Assembly (NCBI GenBank): GCA_035294725.1
Contig: DATGKK010000093.1
Coordinates: 1-37,935 of the forward strand
Source of the DNA: DATGKK01 sp035294725
GTDB lineage: Bacteria > Actinomycetota > Acidimicrobiia > Acidimicrobiales > Bog-793
Reading direction: 5' to 3'
Length of the DNA stretch: 37,935 nucleotides
Every line of letters starts with the position of its first letter. Position 1 is the stretch's first letter. The notes below the pieces were generated by a model. The model saw nothing but the letters and a program-made list of their open reading frames with translations, did not search any database and was not told where the DNA came from. Positions 1-8,228 of this stretch are shown in pieces. The position numbers and the translations under genes were made by a program.

Positions 1-206
1 CCGTAGGCGTTCTGGTGATGCTCGTTCACGCACACCCCGTCGAAGCCGAGCTCGTCGGCGAGGATGAGCTCGTCGAGGTAGCGGTTGTAGATCGCGGTGC
101 CGATCGCCGGGTCGAACAGTCGGTTCGGACAGGTGATCCAGGCCGGGCCGTCGTAGTCCGGCGGGAGGCCGGGATACGGCATCAGATGGAAGCTGAACAG
201 TCGCAC
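1..206 (-). CDS. LLM class flavin-dependent oxidoreductase, N-terminal fragment
   Basis: The window holds only the first 68 codons; the rest lies beyond position 1. Translation from GTG at 206 gives VRLFSFHLMPYPGLPP, then a segment ending ELGFDGVCVNEHHQNAYG. The first beta-strand followed by the NEHH motif is typical of luciferase-like (LLM, F420- or FMN-dependent) monooxygenases and reductases, where this strand borders the flavin pocket. Start choice: AAGGGGG lies 6 nt upstream of the GTG, a good ribosome-binding site. It follows thrB on the same strand after a 106-bp gap. Substrate and cofactor (FMN or F420) cannot be told from this fragment. Confidence 0.75.
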   Translation of the reverse strand, partial: MRLFSFHLMPYPGLPPDYDGPAWITCPNRLFDPAIGTAIYNRYLDELILADELGFDGVCVNEHHQNAY

Positions 207-312
207 TCGAGGACCCCCTTGGTCGCGCTGCTGCCCCGCCCACCTTACTGATACGCGAGTCAACAACGAGAGCGTCCCGGGCCGCCGCCGCAACAGCCCC
301 GCCCGCTCCCCC

Positions 313-1185
313 CTATCCGGGTGCGAGCACCAACCCGGCCAGGTCGGGTCGGAGCCTGAGGCAGCGGCCGCCGAGACCGAGCTCGGAGAGGCACGCCTCC
401 CCGGCGTCACGCGCTGCGCTCGCGGCCCGCTCCCCGTCGCAGAGGGCGAGCATCGACGGCCCGGCGCCCGACCAGGTCGCCATGGCGGCGCCGGCCTCGA
501 GCAGCCGTCGGAGAATCTCGGGCGCCTCCGGGAACAGCTGCGTGCGGGCGTCCTGGTGGAGACGGTCCTCCGCCGCCTCGGGGACGAGCTCGGTGTGGTC
601 CGCCAGCCCGGCCACGAGCAGGCCCATCCGCCCGAGGTTCTGCGCTGCCGCCTCGAGCGGGACCATGTCCGGGAGCACGGCGCGGGCAGCCTTCGTCGGC
701 AGCTCCCGGTCGGGCACGACGACGACGATCCGCCACTCCGGGTCGAGGCGGAGGCGCCGCGCGACCGGGAGGCCGCCGATCATGGTGGCCGCGACCAGCC
801 CGCCGGCGTGGGAAGCGGCCGCGTTCTCGGCATGGCCGTCAATGAGGGCGGCGACGGTCAACGGGTCGCCGGCCCCGGCCGCCGCCGCCGCCGCGAGGGC
901 AAGCGCGGCGGAGGAACCGAGGCCGCGGGCGACCGGGATCTCCGAGCGCACGTGGACGGCGACGTCGTCGTGGCCGAGCACCTCCCGGACGACGGCCGCG
1001 GCGAGATGGGTGCTGTCCCTCGGCAGCTCCGACCCCTCGCCATCGCTCGTCAGCTCGAAGCGGGCCGCCGCCTCGACGGTGACCTCGCAGTAGAGGGAGA
1101 GCGCGAGCCCGAGCGCGTCGTAGCCGGGGCCGAGGTTCGCCGCGGAGGCGGGAGCGCGCGCCCTCATCTCCGCATCGCGGGCCAC
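313..1185 (-). CDS. thrB: Homoserine kinase
   Basis: Phosphorylates L-homoserine with ATP, the step before threonine synthase; cytosolic. The 290-residue protein is a GHMP kinase. The N-terminal strand with ANLGPGYDALGLAL is at about residues 16-29, the glycine-rich ATP loop PVARGLGSSAA is at 84-94, and the C-terminal GHMP motif TWSGAGPSMLALCDG is near residue 240. The length is normal for ThrB. The GTG at 1185 lies 22 nt after the carboxypeptidase stop. An ATG at 1167 (MRARAPAS...) matches the usual family N-terminus equally well and may be the true start. No hom or thrC is seen here, so thrB is separated from the usual threonine operon, probably at the end of the ftsK-dac transcript. Confidence 0.92.
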   Translation of the reverse strand: MARDAEMRARAPASAANLGPGYDALGLALSLYCEVTVEAAARFELTSDGEGSELPRDSTHLAAAVVREVLGHDDVAVHVRSEIPVARGLGSSAALALAAAAAAGAGDPLTVAALIDGHAENAAASHAGGLVAATMIGGLPVARRLRLDPEWRIVVVVPDRELPTKAARAVLPDMVPLEAAAQNLGRMGLLVAGLADHTELVPEAAEDRLHQDARTQLFPEAPEILRRLLEAGAAMATWSGAGPSMLALCDGERAASAARDAGEACLSELGLGGRCLRLRPDLAGLVLAPG

Positions 1186-1207
1186 CGGCCCGGCGTCCCG
1201 GGCCGGG

Positions 1208-2641
1208 TCAGGGCCCGACTCCGAGCGAGACGGGCGCGCGCAGCACGATCGAGCCGGCCGGGGGCGGAGCGATGGCGCCGTCCAATCGGACGGGATAGGC
1301 GGCGACGGGTCCGTACCGGGAGGCGACCACGAGCTCCCCGACCACGGCGCCCCGCCCCCATCCGTGGCGGATCTCGGACTCGGTCACCGTCGCCGCCACG
1401 AGATGCGCCGACAGGCCGAGGCCTGGCCAGCCGACGAGGGTCACCGGCGCCGCGACCGAGGCTGCCACCGACCGGTGCAACCAGGGGACGCGCACCACCG
1501 CGATGGTGCGCCCGGTGCCGAAGGGGGCGAGCAGCTCGAGGCGGCGGCGTGCGGCGGCGAGGAGGGCGAGGTCGGCCTGCCCGGCCTCGCCGAGGCCGAA
1601 CGGCTGCCCGAGGGAGACCTCCACGACCAGGCTCCTCCGCCCGGCCACCTCCTCCCAGGCCGCCGCCACGAGGCAGCCGCCCGCCTGGTCGGTGAACCCC
1701 GACTTCACGCCGACGACGCCGTCGACGCCGAGCACGGGGTTGTAGTTCCAGATGTGCCCCATGACGGGGAACGGCAGGTCGGTGCTCGCCACGATCGAGC
1801 GGAGCACGGGATTGGCCATCACGACCGTCGCAAGGAGGGCTTGGTCAGCCGCGGTGGAGCGGGTCCGGGGGTCGAGCCCGCTCGGGTCGGCGTAGTGCGT
1901 GTGGGCCATGCCGAGCGAGGCGGCCGTCGCGTTCATCTCGGCCACGAAGCGCGCGCCGGTGCCGCCCACCCAGCGGGCGAGGATGGTGGCGACGTTGTCG
2001 GCCGACGGGATGAGGAGCGCCTCGAGCAACTGGCGCTCGGTGAGGCGCTCGCCCGTCACGAGCTCGACGTTCGAATCGTCGTGCTCGGAGGCGTAGATCC
2101 ACGCGGCGTGCTCGGCGGCGGTGACGCGCAAGCTGGGGCCCTGCTCGGCACCCCGGAGGGGATGGGCCTTGAGCACGAGGTAGGCCGTCATCATCTTCGT
2201 CACGCTCGCGATCGGCACCTCAGCCTCGTGGGGGCTCTCCGCGACGACCCCGCTCCCCATCACGGCGACGGCGCCCTCCCCCTTGGCCGGGAACGGCATC
2301 GGCGGGACCACGCCGCTCGACAGGTCCGCAAGCGGGACCGAGGGAGCGAGGCGAGGGAGCGCGTACTCGAGCTGCGCTCGCGTGGCCGTGCGCGAGTCGA
2401 CCACCTGCCGCCCGCCCGAGGAGGCCGCCCACGTTGCGACCCCGGCCGTGACGAACAGCGCGATCGTCACCGACCCGGCGAGGCGGCGGCGCGCCCGGGC
2501 CCTCGCCGCGGCGAGGAGGCGTGCTCGCTCCCCCAACGCCGCCAGCCCTGCTGTCCCGGCTCCCTTCGCGGCACGGGCCGAAGGGGACAGCGCTACCGGC
2601 TGTGCAGGCGGTCGTCGCGGCGCCATAGCGGGGTCTCTCAT
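1208..2641 (-). CDS. D-alanyl-D-alanine carboxypeptidase (penicillin-binding protein, S11 type)
   Basis: Removes the terminal D-Ala from peptidoglycan stem peptides outside the membrane. From ATG 2641 (477 residues) the protein has an Arg-rich cytoplasmic N-terminus and one hydrophobic anchor at about residues 56-73. It then carries the serine-peptidase motifs in order: SVTK (SxxK, about 146-149), SADN (SxN, about 213-216) and KSG (about 313-315, replacing KTG). A less conserved C-terminal beta domain follows. The start at 2641 has GGAA 7 nt upstream. A TTG at 2689 overlapping the ftsK stop as TTGA, and an ATG at 2626, are alternatives. The gene follows ftsK on the same strand, which fits a wall/division role. 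The full triad suggests an active enzyme. Confidence 0.88.
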   Translation of the reverse strand: MRDPAMAPRRPPAQPVALSPSARAAKGAGTAGLAALGERARLLAAARARARRRLAGSVTIALFVTAGVATWAASSGGRQVVDSRTATRAQLEYALPRLAPSVPLADLSSGVVPPMPFPAKGEGAVAVMGSGVVAESPHEAEVPIASVTKMMTAYLVLKAHPLRGAEQGPSLRVTAAEHAAWIYASEHDDSNVELVTGERLTERQLLEALLIPSADNVATILARWVGGTGARFVAEMNATAASLGMAHTHYADPSGLDPRTRSTAADQALLATVVMANPVLRSIVASTDLPFPVMGHIWNYNPVLGVDGVVGVKSGFTDQAGGCLVAAAWEEVAGRRSLVVEVSLGQPFGLGEAGQADLALLAAARRRLELLAPFGTGRTIAVVRVPWLHRSVAASVAAPVTLVGWPGLGLSAHLVAATVTESEIRHGWGRGAVVGELVVASRYGPVAAYPVRLDGAIAPPPAGSIVLRAPVSLGVGP

Positions 2642-2685
2642 ATCAGATTTCCGGCTCGAACGGGACCGGGGACCTTCCGGGCGGC

Positions 2686-5430
2686 TCAACCCTGCAGCTG
2701 GTCGAGCTCCTCAGGGGTCATCAGCACGGCGCGCGCCTTCGAGCCCTCCGAAGGCCCGACGACCCCCCGCCGCTCGAGGAGGTCCATGAGGCGCCCGGCG
2801 CGGGCGAAGCCCACCCTCAGCTTGCGCTGGAGCATGGAGGTCGAGCCGAGCTGTGAGCGGACGACGAGCTCCATGGCCTGGGCGAGGAGCTCGTCGTCGT
2901 CCTCGTCCCCGCCGGCGGGCCCGCCCGCCCCTCCGCTCTCCTCGCCCTCGATGCCCTCGAGGTAGCGCGGGCCGCTCTGGCGCTTCCAGTGGGCGACTAC
3001 GGCGCGCACCTCCTCCTCGCTCACCCACGGTCCCTGCAGGCGGCGGGGGACGCTCGAGGAGGCGGTCAGGAGGAGAAGGTCTCCCCGCCCGATCAGCCGC
3101 TCGGCTCCCGGCTGGTCGAGGATGACCCGGCTGTCGGCGAGGGAGGAGACCGAGAAGGCAAGGCGCGAGGGCACGTTCGCCTTGATCACCCCGGTGATGA
3201 CGTCGACCGAGGGCCGCTGGGTGGCGATGACGAGGTGGATGCCGACGGCTCTCGCCATCTGGGCGATCCGGCAGATCGACTCCTCGACGTCGCGTGCCGC
3301 CACCATCATGAGGTCGTTCAGCTCGTCGACCACGACAAGGACATAGGGCAGTCGCGAGTGGCGGCGCTCCTCGGCGCCAGACGGCCGGGCGCTGCGCAGA
3401 CGGCTCTCGGCTACCCGGTCGGCCGCCGAAGGGCCGAGCGGCACCCCCTCGGGTGCGGCCGGCGGGATGTCCGCCTCCTCGCCCGCCGGCGCTGCGCCGT
3501 CGAGAGGGTCGTCGTCGTACGCGGCGGCGAGCGGGTCGTCCAGCTCTCCCCGCTCGACGGCCTGGTTGTAGCCGGTGATGTCCCTCATGCCGACCTCGGC
3601 GAGGAGGTCGTAGCGGCGCTCCATCTCCGTCACGGCCCAGGCGAGCGCGTTCGCGGCCCGCTTCGGATTGACCACCACCTGGGTGAGCAGGTGGGGCAGC
3701 CCGTTGTACTGCCCGAGCTCGACCCGCTTCGGGTCGACGAGGATGAGGCGGACCTCGTCGGGAGTCGCCCGCATGAGGACCGAGGTGATCACCGAATTGA
3801 TGCAGGAGGACTTGCCCGCCCCGGTGGCCCCGGCGATGAGGATGTGGGGCATCTCGGCAAGGTTGACCATCACCGGGCGGCCGGCGATGTCCCGGCCGAG
3901 GGCGACCTCGAGCGGGTGCGTGGCCCGCCGCGCTTCGGTGCTCGAGAGGACGTCGCCGAGCGTGACGAGGCGGCGCTGGTGGTTCGGGACCTCGACCCCG
4001 ATGGCGGAGCGGCCGGGGATCGGGGCGAGGATCCTCACGTCGGGCGAGGCCATCGCGTAGGCGATGTCCTTTGCGAGGTTCGTCACCCGCGCCACCTTCA
4101 CGCCGGCCCCGAGCTCGAGCTCGAACCGGGTCACGGTGGGCCCGACGGTGAACCCGACCAGGTGCGTCTCGACGCCGTGAGCGGCGAGCGACTGCTCGAG
4201 CACCCGGCCCCGGGCCTCGATCTCACGGCGGTCGAGCGCCTGGTCCTTCGAGCGCTTGAGCAGCTTCAGCGCGGGCAGCCGCCACTGCCCCGACGGCCCG
4301 ACGACGGGCAGCGAGAGCTGCTCGGGCGGGGCGGCCTCGGGGCTTGCGGCGCCGGGCGCTACCAACCCGCCGGCCGAGATCGACCGATCGACCTCGGCCC
4401 CGCCGGTGCCGCCCGCGGGCGGCGAGAGTGCGGAGCCAGCATCCTCCTCTCCCGCAGCAAGGGCGGTGTCCCGGGCCGGAGGCTCCTCGTAGGCGCTCCC
4501 CGCCTCGGAGGAAGGCTCGCGGTAGGCGGGCGCCGGCGCGGGTCCGGCCGCGACGGCCGGCCCGCCGCCGCTTCTGGCCGGCGGGCCCGTCAGGGCCGTT
4601 CGGGCCGAGGCGGCCGCCCACCGGACGAGGTGGGCGGCACCCGCCCCGGCACTGCGGAGGACGGCGGTGACCCGACCGCCGAGGAGCCAGCAGCAGCTGG
4701 CGAAGGCGACCGCGCCGAGGAGCACACCCGAGCCGGCGGAGCCGATCCCCCTCGCGAGCCCGCCGGCGACGGCGGAGCCGACCACTCCGCCGGCCCCGCC
4801 GAGCTCGGCCGAGGAGGCCCCGAGGCCCGGGTTGCCCGCCGCGAGGTCGGCAAGGCCCGACGACACGACGGCCAGCATGGCCACCGAGGCGAGCGTCCCG
4901 AGAGCGCCCCAGAGGGCCCGCTCCGCCACGAGCCAGATGCCGCCGACGAGGAGGCCGAACCCGACCACCTGCGCACCCCAGCCAAGACCGCGGGCGCCGT
5001 AGCGGGAGATCAGCGCGCCGGCCGGGCCGAGCAGGTGGAACGTGACGCCGAGGCAGACAAGGAGCCCGGCGACCGCCATGAGGAGGCCCCAGGCGTCGTC
5101 GGGCTGCGCCCCGAGCGCGGCGGCGACGGACCTGAGGGCGCCAGTGAGAGCAGGCTCGCGCCGCCGAGACGCGCTCCGCCGGGAGGCGCTCGAGCCTCGC
5201 GAGCTCGCCCGCGAACCGGCGCCGGGACGGGAGGTCGCTCGGCGGGTGCCGGCGCGACCGGCGCCGGACCGCGTGGCAGCGCCGGCGCCCGGTCCGCGAG
5301 CCGTCGCCGCCTTCGTGGAGCCTGCAGCCGGACGGGTTGGCTTCGAGCCGGCAGCTGGTCTCGTCACTGCCACAGTGTCAACAACGCTAACACCAGCCCC
5401 AGGACCCGCCGGTGCTCTTCCGGCCGGCAA
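2686..5430 (-). CDS. ftsK: DNA translocase FtsK/SpoIIIE
   Basis: Hexameric septal DNA pump that clears chromosomes from the closing septum. The sequence shows an Ala/Arg/Gly-rich basic N-terminus (about 1-95), several hydrophobic membrane segments (about 110-260), and a Pro/Ala/Glu-rich linker. The RecA-like motor has Walker A GATGAGKSS near residue 530 and Walker B LVVVDELNDLMM near 700. The C-terminal winged-helix gamma domain (SQLGSTSMLQRKLRVGFARA) lies in the last 60 residues. Between GYN and the Walker B strand there are about 70 residues where I would expect about 20-30, an acidic low-complexity insertion. The start is uncertain: TTG 5430 is the furthest open start, but GTG 5373 or GTG 5367 sits just after a possible -10 element (TAGCGT, 5384-5389) and may be real. 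Confidence 0.92.
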   Translation of the reverse strand: MPAGRAPAGPGAGVSVVDTVAVTRPAAGSKPTRPAAGSTKAATARGPGAGAATRSGAGRAGTRRATSRPGAGSRASSRGSSASRRSASRRREPALTGALRSVAAALGAQPDDAWGLLMAVAGLLVCLGVTFHLLGPAGALISRYGARGLGWGAQVVGFGLLVGGIWLVAERALWGALGTLASVAMLAVVSSGLADLAAGNPGLGASSAELGGAGGVVGSAVAGGLARGIGSAGSGVLLGAVAFASCCWLLGGRVTAVLRSAGAGAAHLVRWAAASARTALTGPPARSGGGPAVAAGPAPAPAYREPSSEAGSAYEEPPARDTALAAGEEDAGSALSPPAGGTGGAEVDRSISAGGLVAPGAASPEAAPPEQLSLPVVGPSGQWRLPALKLLKRSKDQALDRREIEARGRVLEQSLAAHGVETHLVGFTVGPTVTRFELELGAGVKVARVTNLAKDIAYAMASPDVRILAPIPGRSAIGVEVPNHQRRLVTLGDVLSSTEARRATHPLEVALGRDIAGRPVMVNLAEMPHILIAGATGAGKSSCINSVITSVLMRATPDEVRLILVDPKRVELGQYNGLPHLLTQVVVNPKRAANALAWAVTEMERRYDLLAEVGMRDITGYNQAVERGELDDPLAAAYDDDPLDGAAPAGEEADIPPAAPEGVPLGPSAADRVAESRLRSARPSGAEERRHSRLPYVLVVVDELNDLMMVAARDVEESICRIAQMARAVGIHLVIATQRPSVDVITGVIKANVPSRLAFSVSSLADSRVILDQPGAERLIGRGDLLLLTASSSVPRRLQGPWVSEEEVRAVVAHWKRQSGPRYLEGIEGEESGGAGGPAGGDEDDDELLAQAMELVVRSQLGSTSMLQRKLRVGFARAGRLMDLLERRGVVGPSEGSKARAVLMTPEELDQLQG
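5384..5389 (-). promoter_or_regulatory. Possible -10 element for ftsK
   Basis: Minus strand TAGCGT, identical to the dapA -10 element. It lies 10 nt before GTG 5373, inside the longest ftsK reading frame. No good -35 is visible. If used, ftsK mRNA would be nearly leaderless and FtsK would start at GTG 5373 or 5367. A small dyad (CACTG-TGG-CAGTG) covers the start region. Confidence 0.3.
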
Positions 5431-5443
5431 CGGCCGGGCCGGG

Positions 5444-7105
5444 TCAGGTCTCGACCACGACGGGCACGATCATGGGGCGGCGGCGGGTCCTCTCGTTCAC
5501 GAGCCGCCCGATCGTCCTGCGGATCACGCGGCGCAGGCCGTCGGAGTCGGTCGTCCCCTCGCCCGAGGCGATCTCCACCGCCTTCTCGATCGCCTCGCGG
5601 GCCTCTGCGGCGAGGTCCTCGTGGCTCGTCTCGTCGAGGAACCCCCTGCTCACGACCTCCGGCTTTCCGACGAGCTCGCCCGTGCGCCGGTCGAGCGTCA
5701 CGACGGCGACGACGACGCCCTCCTCGGCGAGGACGCGCCGGTCGCGTAGGACTCCGAGCCCGACGTCGCCCGTGATGCCGTCGACGAAGACGTAGTCGCC
5801 CGAGACCTCGCCGTCGAAGTCGATCCCCTCGTCGGTGAGCGCGACGACGTCGCCGTCTTCGCAGACGAGCACGTTCCGGGCCGCCACGCCCATCTCGATC
5901 GCAAGGCGGGAGTGCCGAAGCAGGTGGCGGTACTCGCCGTGCACCGGCACGAAGCTCGCCGGCCGGGCGATCGAGAGCATCGTGGCGAGCTCGCCCTGGC
6001 GGGCATGGCCGCTCTCGTGGACGTGCTCGACGGCGGCATGGATGACCTCGGCGCCGCGCCGGGCGAGCCCGTCCATGACCTTTGCCACGGCCCACTCGTT
6101 CCCCGGGATGGCGTGCGAGCTCAGCACGACGACGTCGCCGTCGGCGACCTGGAGCCAGCGGCTCTCCCCGCTCGCCATGAGGGCGAGCGCCGACATCGGC
6201 TCGCCCTGGGAGCCGGTCGACAGGATGCACAGCTCGCCCGGCTCGAGGCCCTCGATCGCCTCGATCTCGACGATTGCCTGGTCCGGGATGTGGAGGAGGC
6301 CCTGCTCGCGGGCGAGGGTGACGTTCTTCACCATCGAACGGCCGAGGAGCGCCACCTTCCGGCCGCAGGCGATCGCGGCCGCCGTCAGCTGCTGGATGCG
6401 GTGGACATGGCTCGCGAAGCAGGCGACGATGATCCGGCGGTCCGGTCGTGTGTCGAAGATCCGCCGGAGCGACTCGCCGACGGAGCGCTCGCTGCCGGTG
6501 TAGCCGGGCTCCTCGGCGTTGGTGGAGTCGGAGAGAAGGAGCCGGATGCCGCTCGTCGACGCGATCTCCCCGATGCGGGCGAGGTCGGTGCGGCGACCGT
6601 CGACCGGCGTGAGGTCGAGCTTGAAGTCGCCGGTGTGCAGGACGACGCCCTGGGCCGTGTGGAAGGCCGTGGCGAAGCCGTTCGGGACCGAGTGCGTGAC
6701 GGGGATGAACTCGACCTCAAAGGGGCCGATCGGCCGGCGCTCGCCGTCGGCCACCGCCACGAGCTCGGTCGACGAGCCGAGGCCCGCCTCCTCGAGCCGG
6801 TGCCGGGCGATGCCGAGGGTGAACGCCGACCCGTAGACAGGGGCGGACACCTCCCGGCACAGATAGGCGATCGCGCCGACGTGGTCCTCGTGGCCGTGGC
6901 TGAGCACGATGCCGTCCACGTCGCCGGCCCGCTCGCGGAAAAAGCCGAAGTCCGGCAGCACGAGGTCGACGCCGGGCATCTCGGCGTTCGGGAAGAGCAC
7001 GCCGCAGTCGAGCACGACGAGCCGGCCCCCCTGCTCGAGCACGGCGCAGTTGCGCCCGATCTCCCCGAGGCCGCCGAGGAACGAGATCCGGACCGGTTCA
7101 CCCAC
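5444..7105 (-). CDS. rnj: Ribonuclease J
   Basis: Dual 5'-3' exo/endoribonuclease for mRNA decay and rRNA maturation; cytosolic, two metal ions. The 553-residue protein has the metallo-beta-lactamase motif SHGHEDHVGA at about residues 69-78, an N-terminal LGGLGEIGRN, and the beta-CASP region with LLSDSTNAEEPGYTGSERSV. Next come HVHESGHA and PVHGEYRHL, the later metal and RNA-contact motifs, then a C-terminal RNase J domain. Length is normal. It starts at GTG 7105 with GGAG about 9 nt upstream. It follows dapA by 62 bp; the dapA-rnj pair followed by ftsK is a conserved actinobacterial order, so co-transcription from the dapA promoter is likely. Confidence 0.95.
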   Translation of the reverse strand: MGEPVRISFLGGLGEIGRNCAVLEQGGRLVVLDCGVLFPNAEMPGVDLVLPDFGFFRERAGDVDGIVLSHGHEDHVGAIAYLCREVSAPVYGSAFTLGIARHRLEEAGLGSSTELVAVADGERRPIGPFEVEFIPVTHSVPNGFATAFHTAQGVVLHTGDFKLDLTPVDGRRTDLARIGEIASTSGIRLLLSDSTNAEEPGYTGSERSVGESLRRIFDTRPDRRIIVACFASHVHRIQQLTAAAIACGRKVALLGRSMVKNVTLAREQGLLHIPDQAIVEIEAIEGLEPGELCILSTGSQGEPMSALALMASGESRWLQVADGDVVVLSSHAIPGNEWAVAKVMDGLARRGAEVIHAAVEHVHESGHARQGELATMLSIARPASFVPVHGEYRHLLRHSRLAIEMGVAARNVLVCEDGDVVALTDEGIDFDGEVSGDYVFVDGITGDVGLGVLRDRRVLAEEGVVVAVVTLDRRTGELVGKPEVVSRGFLDETSHEDLAAEAREAIEKAVEIASGEGTTDSDGLRRVIRRTIGRLVNERTRRRPMIVPVVVET

Positions 7106-7167
7106 GGCAACGGCTCCGTGTCCCTCGGCAGCAAGTCGCTCCGGCCGGGGCCCGCAGCCGGGTGCCG

Positions 7168-8112
7168 TCAGGCCGTGGCGGCACGTGGGTTCTCAGAGCG
7201 CGTGGCGTGCTCGGCCGAGCGCCAGGACTCGAGGTCGGCGAGGAGCTCGCTCGCACGCTCGTCGAGCCAGCCCGGCGCCGCGCCGTGCGGCAGCCGGCAC
7301 TGGCCGACCGGGAGACCCATCGCCCGCAGCACCGCCTTTGCGGGCATCGGGTTCGGGGCCTCGTCGCTCGACTGGAAGGCGACGGCGTGGACGAGCTCCC
7401 GATTGAGCCGCGCCGCTTCGGCGACCTCCCCGGCGAAGAAGGAGTCCATCATCCTCGCAAGCTCGGGGCCGAGCCAGTGGGCGGCCACGCTCACCACCCC
7501 GACGGCGCCGATCGCGCACAACGGCAGCGTGAGGGCGTCGTCGCCGCTGTAGACCTCGAAACCCGGCGGAGCCTCGGCAATAAGGCGGGCCGTCGTGGCG
7601 GGGTCGGCCGTCGCGTCTTTCACGCCGACGACGTTGGCATGCTCCCTCGCGAGGCGGACCATCGTCTCGTTCGCGATCTTGCGGCCGGTGCGCACCGGGA
7701 TGTCGTAGAGCAGCACCGGGAGGCTGGTGGAGCTCGCGATCGCCGCGAAGTGGCGGTGGAGTCCGGTCTGCGAGGGCCGGTTGTAGTACGGGGTGACGGC
7801 GAGGACGGCTGCGGCACCGGCCGCCTCGGCCCGCCTCGTGAGCTCGACCGAGTGGAGGGTGTCGTTCGTGGTGGCACCCGCGATGACCGGGATGGCGACC
7901 GACTTCGCGACCGTCTCGAAGAGCTCCACCTTCTCGTCGTCGCCCATCACCGGCGACTCGCCCGTCGTGCCACCGACGACGAGCGCCTCGCTCCCGGTCC
8001 GCTCGAGATGGCGGGCGAGCGTGGCCGCCGCCTCGAGATCGAGGTCACCGGCGTCGCCAAAGGGCGTGACCATCGCCGTCACGAGGCGACCGAAACGACC
8101 CCTGTTCACCAC
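7168..8112 (-). CDS. dapA: 4-hydroxy-tetrahydrodipicolinate synthase
   Basis: Condenses aspartate semialdehyde with pyruvate, the committing step to lysine and diaminopimelate. The 314-residue TIM barrel shows GGTTGES (48-54), TPYYN (107-111), the catalytic Tyr in LYDIPVRTG (Tyr about 136) and the Schiff-base Lys in GVKDAT (Lys about 165). Two GTG codons stand in tandem at 8112 and 8109. There is no Shine-Dalgarno sequence, but TAGCGT lies exactly 6 nt before GTG 8112, so translation probably starts on the first nucleotide of a leaderless mRNA. rnj follows on the same transcript. Regulation by lysine is not visible in the DNA. Confidence 0.95.
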   Translation of the reverse strand: MVNRGRFGRLVTAMVTPFGDAGDLDLEAAATLARHLERTGSEALVVGGTTGESPVMGDDEKVELFETVAKSVAIPVIAGATTNDTLHSVELTRRAEAAGAAAVLAVTPYYNRPSQTGLHRHFAAIASSTSLPVLLYDIPVRTGRKIANETMVRLAREHANVVGVKDATADPATTARLIAEAPPGFEVYSGDDALTLPLCAIGAVGVVSVAAHWLGPELARMMDSFFAGEVAEAARLNRELVHAVAFQSSDEAPNPMPAKAVLRAMGLPVGQCRLPHGAAPGWLDERASELLADLESWRSAEHATRSENPRAATA

Positions 8113-8118
8113 CGGTCG

Positions 8119-8124
8119 ACGCTA
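8119..8124 (-). promoter_or_regulatory. -10 element of a leaderless dapA promoter
   Basis: Minus strand TAGCGT followed by 6 nt (CGACCG) and then GTG. The spacing puts the likely transcription start on the G of the dapA start codon. There is no Shine-Dalgarno sequence upstream. The dapB promoter has the same layout. Confidence 0.5.
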
Positions 8125-8228
8125 CCAGCACTCGGCCCGAGACCAGCCGACACCTCGGTGCACGACGAGGCGCGGCTCAGGCGGGCGAGAGCAGCCGCCC
8201 TCGTCTGCCCCCCGGTAAGGCGGCGTGC

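Noticed and set aside
249..262. Imperfect dyad TGATACGCGAGTCA upstream of the flavin oxidoreductase
   Set aside because: Only 10 of 14 positions are symmetric, and no promoter could be aligned with it (TTGACT lies at the edge but no -10 is at the right spacing).
556..1695. Long plus-strand open frame opposite thrB and the carboxypeptidase
   Set aside because: Composition is Arg/Gly/Pro-rich, as expected for the reverse of a high-GC gene, with no domain or ribosome-binding site. The same applies to the other long plus-strand frames, for example 2989-5775, 14689-17013 and 20664-22901.
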